A stretch of 11,264 nucleotides of DNA from Candidatus Odinarchaeota archaeon (GTDB lineage Archaea; Asgardarchaeota; JAGGXT01). The notes under the pieces were generated by a model. It saw nothing but the letters and a program-made list of their open reading frames with translations, did no database searches and was not told the origin of the DNA. The DNA lies in contig JAGGXT010000198.1 in NCBI GenBank assembly GCA_021162905.1, forward strand, positions 1 to 11,264, given 5' to 3'. A program made the position numbers and the translations under genes. Within the stretch, counting starts at the first letter, position 1; each line of letters starts with the position of its first letter. Positions 5,487 through 11,264 of this stretch are shown here, in pieces.

Positions 5487-8087
5487 TTACTTTTCCATGA
5501 TCCATCCAAAAAGCTCTTTCTCCTTCTTTTTCTTCTTTCTGTACATAATATAGATCAGAGTGATCGATAATGCAATTATGATTATTGTTCCTGTCATAAG
5601 AATTAGCCTAAATCCTTTTGTAGTATCTATGATTAGCATAGCATTAATGTACTCCTCTTCATCTATTATTGTTTTGTTGTCATATGATAGAATTCTAACT
5701 ACAACAGTAACATTACCTTCCTCTATTCTATCTTGTAACTTAGTGAGATTCAAATATACATTAACTTTAGTTCTATTGCCATATTTCAGTTGAACCTTAT
5801 GATAAAATGTGGCTAAAACCTCTTGTTCCTTTAATAACGATGTAGATATAATGACGTAAATTGATTTGCCTATCGTATTCTTAACATATATTCTTAATGG
5901 ATACCCTTCTGTAAGATTCTGTGGTATATAGACAGTGCTCTTTTCTATATCAACGAGTTCTATCTCCCCGTAATAAACAAGCGTTATATTCAGAGGCCCT
6001 TCGATTGTAGAGGCATTAACCACTAATATGTTATTAATTAATGGAATTTTATACACAGTATTATTTATCAAAATAAATCGTGGTTCCTGCAAGGTCCAAA
6101 TTTCAATACGTCCAAATCTCTTAGAGTTATTTGTTACTAAAATCTCATATTTTGATCCATCACCACTAATTGTTATTGAGTGCAAAAATACATCAGTGAA
6201 CGTAACATGAGTTTTCCTTACATCAGAATAGATTACTTCGAGAGAATTTATTTCCTGAGAAATGCCAAAAAGTATAACCCGGTCCTTCTGATAAGCTAAG
6301 TGTTCTTTACCGTTTAGAAGGACTTCTCCTATTGTGTTATTTGATTCGATCAAAAATACCATATTATTAATAAATTTTCTTCGTTCAGCGGGTATTCCTT
6401 TAATGCCAAAATCGATTCTAATTCTATCGCCATAATACGTAACGTTATATCTAATATCTCTAAGAATCCTAAGCTTTTCAATCAGCTCTAATGGTAACAT
6501 ACTGTAGACCGCAGGTGTTTCTATAAGTTGACGTTTTAAGATTTCTTTTAGAAACGGATATAGGCTATCGTTGGTTATAGAATAATCATGCCATAAATTG
6601 ATATAAGGTATCGCTCTCCCGAACTCATAGAAATAATAAAAGTTCTCCATCTCCATTTCTAATGCTTCTTCGGGAGGAATATTATAGAGGAAAAAGTATT
6701 CATAATCCGAATATGTGGTTCTCCAAAATATCATCTTATCTCCTGAAATTTCTGGGAAAAAGAACCCACCCATAAGTTTCGACTTATCGGATCCTGGTGT
6801 TATTGTAAGATTATAATATTCTGCAAGAAACGGATACCATTTTACATAAAACTGGCCATCAGGAACGTGAAAAACTTCAATAGGCACTGAAAGATTATTC
6901 TCTATGTCATCCTTAGATCCTTTTAGCTCGTATATTAAGCGTGCTGTTAAATTTATCGTTTTGTCAGCCTTAAGTTCTTTCCAAACAGGATGGGATCGGG
7001 AATGACTTGCTAGCTCATGACCGTATTCTATAAATCTCAAAAAGTAAGGTTTTAAAAGATCCCAATCAGGTGACATTCCAGGAGGATGAGGGCCTGCAAC
7101 AATACCCCATGATATTGTAAAACGATAATTCATGGATAAGTTAAGGATTCTATTTACTGCTTCTGTTGTAATAGGAGGTATTGATGTTAGGTCTGCATCC
7201 ACTGTAAATAGCCATGTTATATTTCCAGGTGAAATTAGTAAAGAAACAGGAGGTAGATTGTCAAAAATACACCACTGGATAACTCTTAATAGCAATTGCG
7301 TTTGGTCTATCCATTCGCTATAAACATCCACTAAGAAAATAACACTCTTTCCAGATTTGTACTTATTTGCAATTGCGATTGGATAAAATGAATTATTTGC
7401 TTTAGCCCATGCGATAATATATGTCTCATTAGCTTTATTAGCTGGTTCAATTGAAATGAAATCCATATATTTCCCCTTAAATGTCCAAACTGTTTGGTTT
7501 ATACTGTATGATCTTCTAAGCGTGTATAAATCTCCAACAAGAACACTAAACGATTGAGGAGGAAAATATGTAGCATTCTTTACGTTAAATAGATTTAATA
7601 GTATTGTATCATTATAATTATCATTTTCATCAAGTACTGGCGGATAACCAATAGAAATGAGATTACCACCAGCAGATAAATAGTTCTTTAATTTGTTATA
7701 TAGCTGATTAAAAAGCGTGCTATTCAAATAAGTCGAATCTATAAATATAATAACTGAGAATTGTGAGAGATCCATATTTAAGAGATCTTCAACTGAACAT
7801 GCCTCATAAGGTATTCCAGTTAATTGCAAATGTGATTGCAAGGCCAGAAAATTCCATGTGGAAACATTAATTGGCCATTTAGATAGTGTGAGCTTCGAGT
7901 ATGTAATTAGGACTGGCTTTACTTGCAAAAAGGTTCCATTATTGTCATTTTGAAAAGCGACTAAAGCCTCATTTCTCTCTACTGTGTTCTTACTATTTGA
8001 GAAATATGGTTGTGCTATCAAGTTACCTAGTGTTAGGCTTTCAAAAGCAATGAGTGTTATTAGTAGGAGGATTGTTTTAAGTTTCAT
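5487..8087 (-). CDS. Membrane-anchored surface protein with polysaccharide-deacetylase (NodB) fold
   Basis: An 866-residue type I membrane protein. A signal sequence (hydrophobic about 6-19) is followed by a region at about 55-275 with a class I amidotransferase-like pattern (VIIFIDSTYLN, then SAGGNLISIGYP). Residues about 292-520 carry a NodB/carbohydrate esterase 4 domain: FTVDAD (Asp297 and Asp299, base and metal), GHELASHSRSH (His362 and His366, metal), FHVPDG near 407 and LWHDYS (His500). Beta-rich domains follow to about 820, then a membrane helix at 827-848 and a KKKKKEKE cytoplasmic tail. About two dozen N-x-S/T sequons agree with archaeal N-glycosylation outside the cell. It probably cleaves acyl groups from, or only binds, surface glycans; the substrate is unknown. 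The start is ambiguous: GTG 8096, ATG 8093 or ATG 8087; I take 8087 because GTGATGG precedes it. It is not in an operon. Confidence 0.85.
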   Translation of the reverse strand: MKLKTILLLITLIAFESLTLGNLIAQPYFSNSKNTVERNEALVAFQNDNNGTFLQVKPVLITYSKLTLSKWPINVSTWNFLALQSHLQLTGIPYEACSVEDLLNMDLSQFSVIIFIDSTYLNSTLFNQLYNKLKNYLSAGGNLISIGYPPVLDENDNYNDTILLNLFNVKNATYFPPQSFSVLVGDLYTLRRSYSINQTVWTFKGKYMDFISIEPANKANETYIIAWAKANNSFYPIAIANKYKSGKSVIFLVDVYSEWIDQTQLLLRVIQWCIFDNLPPVSLLISPGNITWLFTVDADLTSIPPITTEAVNRILNLSMNYRFTISWGIVAGPHPPGMSPDWDLLKPYFLRFIEYGHELASHSRSHPVWKELKADKTINLTARLIYELKGSKDDIENNLSVPIEVFHVPDGQFYVKWYPFLAEYYNLTITPGSDKSKLMGGFFFPEISGDKMIFWRTTYSDYEYFFLYNIPPEEALEMEMENFYYFYEFGRAIPYINLWHDYSITNDSLYPFLKEILKRQLIETPAVYSMLPLELIEKLRILRDIRYNVTYYGDRIRIDFGIKGIPAERRKFINNMVFLIESNNTIGEVLLNGKEHLAYQKDRVILFGISQEINSLEVIYSDVRKTHVTFTDVFLHSITISGDGSKYEILVTNNSKRFGRIEIWTLQEPRFILINNTVYKIPLINNILVVNASTIEGPLNITLVYYGEIELVDIEKSTVYIPQNLTEGYPLRIYVKNTIGKSIYVIISTSLLKEQEVLATFYHKVQLKYGNRTKVNVYLNLTKLQDRIEEGNVTVVVRILSYDNKTIIDEEEYINAMLIIDTTKGFRLILMTGTIIIIALSITLIYIMYRKKKKKEKELFGWIMEK

Positions 8088-8111
8088 CTCCATCACGTGG
8101 CAAAAATTATT

Positions 8112-8154
8112 CTTTATAGCTAAAAACTGTTTTTCATTAAAAACATATATAAGT
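8112..8154 (-). promoter_or_regulatory. Candidate TATA boxes of the surface deacetylase gene
   Basis: On the minus strand ACTTATATATG (8154-8144) would give a leader of about 35 bases, and GCTATAAAGA (8120-8111) would start transcription at about the ATG. The presence of a ribosome binding site favours the first box. Confidence 0.4.
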
Positions 8155-8199
8155 ATCGAATATCTTCTTCTAACTATAGAAGCAACAAGGCAAACGAAA

Positions 8200-8208
8200 A
8201 CTATAAAA
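8200..8208 (+). promoter_or_regulatory. BRE/TATA promoter of the small membrane protein gene
   Basis: ACGAAAACTATAAAAG at 8194-8209 is the best BRE plus TATA match in the window. The expected start near 8230 lies about 25 bases before the ATG at 8255. Confidence 0.6.
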
Positions 8209-8254
8209 GTTAATCTTTACATTTATCATCTACACGTTCAAATAGTCACAATAC

Positions 8255-8449
8255 ATGTACAAGAGTGTGGAAAATATGTTACCTACACTTCTTCTCTTCG
8301 TAGTAATTTTTGTTGTAGACTGCTATTTTTGGTGGCTATTTATAAAAAGCGAGAATAAGAAGGAACATATTGGTGTTTTTGCATTTGCACTCTTCTTTAC
8401 AATAGTACTTGTAATCCTCATTTTAAGAATAGTATTTAATTTAATCTAA
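8255..8449 (+). CDS. Small two-helix membrane protein, unknown function
   Basis: A 64-residue protein with two hydrophobic stretches, about 9-29 (LPTLLLFVVIFVVDCYFWWLF) and 39-63 (IGVFAFALFFTIVLVILILR), joined by a charged loop KSENKKEH. It is not recognised. A strong promoter element lies upstream, which raises the odds that it is real. The start could be ATG 8255 or ATG 8276 (57 residues, beginning MLPTLL); neither has a convincing ribosome binding site. It is divergent from the surface deacetylase and converges on adenine deaminase, with 25 bases between the stops; T5 at 8472-8476 may help end its transcript. Confidence 0.6.
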   Translation: MYKSVENMLPTLLLFVVIFVVDCYFWWLFIKSENKKEHIGVFAFALFFTIVLVILILRIVFNLI

Positions 8450-8474
8450 TAACGATTCTCTTACCTCTACGTTT

Positions 8475-10235
8475 TTAGTAAATTTCTATAATGGGATCGA
8501 TTAGTTTATACCTAATAGAGTCTATCAAGCCCATGTCTGTAATTCCAAATTTTGGAACTGATGGTAGCGTGACAAATTGTAATTGCATAAATGGAGCTGA
8601 TAATGTACATCCAAGTTTAGCAGTTTCATTGTTTAATTTTTCAAGCTTTTCTAACACCACCTTATAGTCCTCAAGAGAAATAAGTCCTGCTAATGGTAAT
8701 TCAAGGTGCGCTAATACGCTTTGCTTAGAAACCACTGTAAGGCCTCCTTGCATTCTGACTATATCTTGCACTGCTAGATACATGTCTTCAGCATTATCTC
8801 CTACAACAACAATATTATGATGATCATGAGCGAATGAGCTTGCTATTGCCCCACTCTTTATTCCAAAGCCTTTAACAAATGCTTTGCCAACATTTTTTGA
8901 AGCCTTATATCTGTCTACAACAGCGATATGTAGTATGTCCTCTGATGGATTTGATAAAACTTTATGGTTTTGGATAGGTACCTCACCTATAAACTCCTCA
9001 TTTATTATCTGCTCAGGGATAAGTTCTATTACTCTTACTTTTGCTTTTCCCTCTTTCTTTTCTACCTTTATTAAGAAATCATCGGGTTGCAAATCCTTGT
9101 TAATATTAATCGATTTAAGAGCCCACTCCGGTATCTCTTGCTTTGGAATATCAAATGTTATTTTCCCATGTTCATAAACTAATTTCCCTTCAAAAAAGAC
9201 AGACTCTATCTCTACACTTTCTAACTCTTTAAGAATTAAAATATCTGCCATTCTACCAACAGATATACTCCCAATAATGTCATCTAATCTAAAGTGCGTT
9301 GCTATATTTATAGAGGCCATCTGTATTGCAGTAATTGGATCTACGCCCAATTGTATGGCTCTTCTAACATTGTAATCTATATGTCCCTCCTTTAAAATAT
9401 CATCAGGGAACTTATCATCCGTGCAGAACATTAAATGTTTAAAATCCTTTATCTTGCCAACTATTCCTTTTATAATTTCATCTAAATTCCTTTCCGTAGA
9501 GCCTTCTCTAATAAATACTTTCATGCCTATTCTAAGTTTTTCTAATACCTCCTCGGGTTCAGTGGATTCATGATCGTCTCCTATTCCTGCAATATGATAC
9601 GCAAAAAGATCTTTTCCAGTAAGATGTGGAGCATGTCCATTAACAATCTTTCTATATTTCCAAGAAATTTCGATTTTCTTGAGAAATCTTTCTGGGTCAC
9701 CAAATAAATTCTGAAAATTAAGCTCACCGAGTGACGCAGAATAATCTGCCATCAGCAACTCTTCAGTTTCCTCCAATCCAAGTTCCCCTCCAGTAGTCTC
9801 CATACCTTTTGCAGTAGGAACCCTTGAAGGAACTTCAACCAGTACTCTTAGCGGTATCCCCCTTGTCAGTCCGAGTAACATCTTAATTCCTTTAGGACCA
9901 AAAACATTAGCAACTTCCATTAAGTCGACAAAAAGAGTCAGAACTCCATGAGGTACTAGAAGTTTTGATAGTTCAGCTGGCGTTATCAAAGTGGGCTCAA
10001 GATGCATATGTGCGTCCATAAAAGCTGGTACCGCAAATCTGCCTTCTGCATTCATGCGCATTTTTGCTGGATAATCCTTCTCAGAAACTGCAATTATAAC
10101 GCCTGATTTTACTGCAATATTTCCCTCAAAGATTGTACCAGTATTAACATCAACTATATTAGCACCCTCTATTAGTAAATCTGCAGGTTTGTTATTTAAT
10201 ACATGATAGAAAAGAGATAAATCTCGTTTTATCAT
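8475..10235 (-). CDS. adeC: Adenine deaminase
   Basis: Hydrolyses adenine to hypoxanthine and ammonia (EC 3.5.4.2) in purine salvage. The 586 residues, the usual length of the family, show the amidohydrolase metal site: MDAHMHLE (His76, His78, Glu80), GELNF (Glu171), GHAPHLTGKDLFAYHIAGI at 200-218, GDDHES (219-224, His222), CTDDKFPDD (271-279) and GHIDYNVRRAIQLGVDP (284-300), then VGRMADILIL. The C-terminal domain typical of Ade/AdeC is also present: SSFAHDHHNIVVVGDNAEDM (467-484), GGLTVV and LPLAGLIS. The only plausible start is the ATG at 10235, 21 bases after the MBL gene, so the two are probably one operon transcribed from the MBL promoter. The local ribosome binding site (GGATGTG) is poor. 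Two-domain architecture separates it from adenosine deaminase. Confidence 0.96.
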   Translation of the reverse strand: MIKRDLSLFYHVLNNKPADLLIEGANIVDVNTGTIFEGNIAVKSGVIIAVSEKDYPAKMRMNAEGRFAVPAFMDAHMHLEPTLITPAELSKLLVPHGVLTLFVDLMEVANVFGPKGIKMLLGLTRGIPLRVLVEVPSRVPTAKGMETTGGELGLEETEELLMADYSASLGELNFQNLFGDPERFLKKIEISWKYRKIVNGHAPHLTGKDLFAYHIAGIGDDHESTEPEEVLEKLRIGMKVFIREGSTERNLDEIIKGIVGKIKDFKHLMFCTDDKFPDDILKEGHIDYNVRRAIQLGVDPITAIQMASINIATHFRLDDIIGSISVGRMADILILKELESVEIESVFFEGKLVYEHGKITFDIPKQEIPEWALKSININKDLQPDDFLIKVEKKEGKAKVRVIELIPEQIINEEFIGEVPIQNHKVLSNPSEDILHIAVVDRYKASKNVGKAFVKGFGIKSGAIASSFAHDHHNIVVVGDNAEDMYLAVQDIVRMQGGLTVVSKQSVLAHLELPLAGLISLEDYKVVLEKLEKLNNETAKLGCTLSAPFMQLQFVTLPSVPKFGITDMGLIDSIRYKLIDPIIEIY

Positions 10236-10256
10236 AAGTCACACATCCATCTACTT

Positions 10257-10997
10257 TTAATAAGGCACAATATTATATATCTTCATCTCTTGAGCAATTT
10301 CTACTTTCTTAAAAACTCTCTTGGCTTCTTTTAGAGAATCCACTTTGTCATATTCAAACCAAATATGTGTAAGTAATAACTTTTTGACATTCGCCTCTTT
10401 CGCGACTAGAGCTGCCTCTTTAGCAGCCATGTGACCCTCTTCAGTTCTATGTTTATCTTTTTCTAAATAAGTAGCTTCACTTAGGAATATATCGGCATCC
10501 CTTGCTAGTTTTATTAAGTTTTCACAATACGCAGAATCTCCCGAATAGGCTAATGCACCATCCTCAGTTTCAACTCTCACTCCTACGGTAGCTATTCTAT
10601 GTTTAACCGGAAGAAAAGTAACTTTAAAAGGCCCTACTTGGATACTACCCTTTGAGTCAAACATAATAAAGCTCTCAAGGAATTTCATTATATCGTTTGC
10701 CCTATAAGTTCCAATAAGCATATTCTTCGTTTCAAAGGGGAAATACAAAGGCACACTCTTTCCTTTAATATGTAGCGCATAGGAGAGAGGTAAAAGATCT
10801 AACATATGATCAAAATGAAGATGTGATACTATAATCGCTTTTAATTTAGCGTAATTTACAAATTTAGCAAGCCGACCAGTAATCCCTGGTCCAGCATCAA
10901 TAAGAATATATTGATTATCTTTTTCAAGTAGATATCCAGGACTTGCCTCCCCAGGTGCAGTATAGGCTCCCGCAACACCAAGAGGGATTAACTTCAT
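10257..10997 (-). CDS. MBL-fold metallo-hydrolase (YhfI / RNase Z-like)
   Basis: A 246-residue beta-lactamase-fold hydrolase with a full two-metal site: His59-Leu-His61-Phe-Asp63-His64, His133, Asp154 (SGDSAY), Glu174 in SEAT, His189 (EEGHMAAKEAA) and His211 (LLLTH). The length, the absence of an RNase Z flexible arm and the closing GHMAAKEA and LTH motifs resemble YhfI-type proteins and short RNase Z relatives; the substrate could be RNA, a cyclic nucleotide or a phosphodiester and cannot be told. The start ATG at 10997 is preceded by GGTGGT at 11006-11001. It is the first gene of a pair with adenine deaminase; a nucleotide-related substrate would suit this neighbour but is only an inference. 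Confidence 0.9.
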   Translation of the reverse strand: MKLIPLGVAGAYTAPGEASPGYLLEKDNQYILIDAGPGITGRLAKFVNYAKLKAIIVSHLHFDHMLDLLPLSYALHIKGKSVPLYFPFETKNMLIGTYRANDIMKFLESFIMFDSKGSIQVGPFKVTFLPVKHRIATVGVRVETEDGALAYSGDSAYCENLIKLARDADIFLSEATYLEKDKHRTEEGHMAAKEAALVAKEANVKKLLLTHIWFEYDKVDSLKEAKRVFKKVEIAQEMKIYNIVPY

Positions 10998-11043
10998 AGA
11001 ACCACCAACAAATAAATTAATAGATCTCGTTTTAAAAACATTA

Positions 11044-11053
11044 TTTTATAAAA
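11044..11053 (-). promoter_or_regulatory. TATA box of the MBL-adeC operon
   Basis: TTTTATAAAA, a palindromic TATA box; a start near 11022 would give a 25-base leader that keeps the GGTGGT ribosome binding site. A second A/T box (TTTTTAAAAC, 11029-11039) is nearer the gene but would place the start too close to it. Confidence 0.5.
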
Positions 11054-11097
11054 GGAGTATGAGTTAATTGCTTTTAGCAAAGATACACAACTTTCTC

Positions 11098-11109
11098 TAT
11101 ATATAAATT
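11098..11109 (+). promoter_or_regulatory. TATA box of the rightward transcript at the window edge
   Basis: CTATATATAAAT. The expected start is about 11128-11132, which coincides with the first base of the structured element at 11130. Confidence 0.5.
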
Positions 11110-11129
11110 ACTTATGGTTTCAGCACATA

Positions 11130-11245
11130 GTAAGTTCTGCGGTGTTTATGAGAATTTACCTGGCACTTGAAAAAGAGTTAGTGGAAAGGTAGCGGGAGTC
11201 ATCTGCATCACCGCAAGGTTTATAGCATCGTCCCGCTACTTTCCA
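11130..11245 (+). ncRNA. Candidate structured RNA with two hairpins and a kissing-loop match
   Basis: Hairpin 1: 11130-11138 pairs with 11151-11159 (nine pairs, one G-U) around a 12-base loop GCGGTGTTTATG. Hairpin 2: 11182-11188 pairs with 11239-11245 and 11190-11197 with 11231-11238 (15 pairs in all, one bulged G at 11189), with a 33-base loop. The loop of hairpin 1 has GCGGTG (11139-11144) and the loop of hairpin 2 has its exact complement CACCGC (11209-11214), so a six-pair kissing interaction, five of them G-C, is possible. The segment is more GC-rich than its surroundings, as structured RNA often is in AT-rich thermophiles, and it begins where the TATA box predicts transcription to start. 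It could be a free-standing RNA or the 5' part of an mRNA. It does not match tRNA, 5S, SRP or C/D box RNA as I know them. The end may lie outside the window. Confidence 0.45.
11148..11192 (+). CDS. Short ORF in the structured element, possibly the start of an interrupted gene
   Basis: ATG at 11148, with GGTG three bases upstream, begins MRIYLALEKELVER and then meets TAG at 11190-11192, the first three pairs of the inner part of hairpin 2. The 14 residues read like a normal protein N terminus (amphipathic, acidic/basic alternation). After the TAG the same frame has one more TAG (11223-11225 region) and no TAA or TGA to the window edge. It may be a chance frame, a leader peptide, or exon 1 of an interrupted gene. 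Confidence 0.2.
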   Translation: MRIYLALEKELVER

Positions 11246-11264
11246 GCACATGCCCTACACCAAC

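Larger units (their letters stand above)
11121..11251. repeat. 8-bp direct repeat CAGCACAT flanking the structured element
   Basis: CAGCACAT occurs at 11121-11128 and 11244-11251; with flanks, TT(T/C)CAGCACAT matches at 10 of 11. The copies bracket the hairpin pair almost exactly. Within about 130 bases an 8-mer repeat is expected by chance roughly one time in eight, so this is suggestive only. Confidence 0.3.

Noticed and set aside
7984..8358. 124-residue plus-strand frame across the start of the surface deacetylase
   Set aside because: It runs antisense over the signal peptide region, lacks a start signal, and overlaps the better supported small membrane gene in another frame.
11139..11230. 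C/D box guide RNA on either strand
   Set aside because: Box C-like GTGATG is present on the minus strand but no CTGA box D is found at the proper place on either strand.
11190..11238. Possible tRNA, with a 7-bp AGCGGGA/TCCCGCT acceptor-like stem
   Set aside because: Only 33 bases lie between the arms, too few for D, anticodon and T arms, and there is no TTCGA-type T loop.
11182..11245. Canonical bulge-helix-bulge intron
   Set aside because: The stem has a single one-base bulge; two three-base bulges on opposite strands flanking a 4-bp helix cannot be drawn.
11182..11250. H/ACA guide RNA, because an ACA follows the long stem
   Set aside because: The ACA is 17 bases from the loop base instead of about 14-15, and there is no clear upper stem with a kink-turn above a pseudouridylation pocket.
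1..11264. CRISPR array, insertion sequence, prophage or toxin-antitoxin system
   Set aside because: No regularly spaced repeats, transposase or integrase motifs, or antitoxin-toxin pair are visible; the winged-helix gene is not followed by a toxin-like ORF.

Overview
This AT-rich window reads as archaeal chromosome, most likely from a thermophilic member of the Thermoproteota (TACK) side. Genes are preceded by archaeal TATA/BRE-like boxes (e.g. CTATAAAAG, GTTTATAAAC, CTTATAAAG) and GGTGAT/GAGGTG ribosome binding sites. The tryptophanyl-tRNA synthetase is of the archaeal/eukaryal type. A secreted protein carries about two dozen N-glycosylation sequons. The phylum assignment is an inference; no rRNA or tRNA is present to fix it.

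Layout. 13-2232 (+): a long, wholly alpha-helical soluble protein of unknown function, possibly continuing upstream of the window. 2256-2660 (-): a coiled-coil plus winged-helix transcription regulator, divergent from 2830-3738 (+), an unrecognised multi-pass membrane protein. 3906-4118 (+): a 70-residue protein that is 53% aromatic with no acidic residue and no Lys. 4165-4313: a leader containing a TATA box, a 9-codon upstream ORF with one Trp codon, a small hairpin and a strong ribosome binding site, followed by 4314-5423 (+), tryptophanyl-tRNA synthetase with an exact C-x22-C-x6-C-x2-C iron-sulfur motif. 5487-8087 (-): a membrane-anchored, heavily glycosylatable surface protein with a polysaccharide-deacetylase (NodB) fold. 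8255-8449 (+): a small two-helix membrane protein. 8475-10997 (-): a two-gene operon, first an MBL-fold hydrolase (YhfI/RNase Z-like), then adenine deaminase (purine salvage). 10998-11264: promoters, then a compact structured element at the window edge.

Most of the genes are housekeeping or plain hypothetical genes and there is no sign of phage, IS elements, CRISPR or a defence cassette. The most interesting parts are: (1) the element at 11130-11245, where a hairpin displays a ribosome-binding-site-like GCGGTG and an ATG in its loop and a second, longer GC-rich hairpin displays the exact complement CACCGC in its loop, so the two could kiss; (2) the extreme aromatic microprotein directly upstream of the Trp-tRNA synthetase and its Trp-containing upstream ORF, which together suggest, but do not prove, aromatic-amino-acid-sensitive control; (3) the predicted 4Fe-4S TrpRS with a degenerate HIGH box (HLAH).
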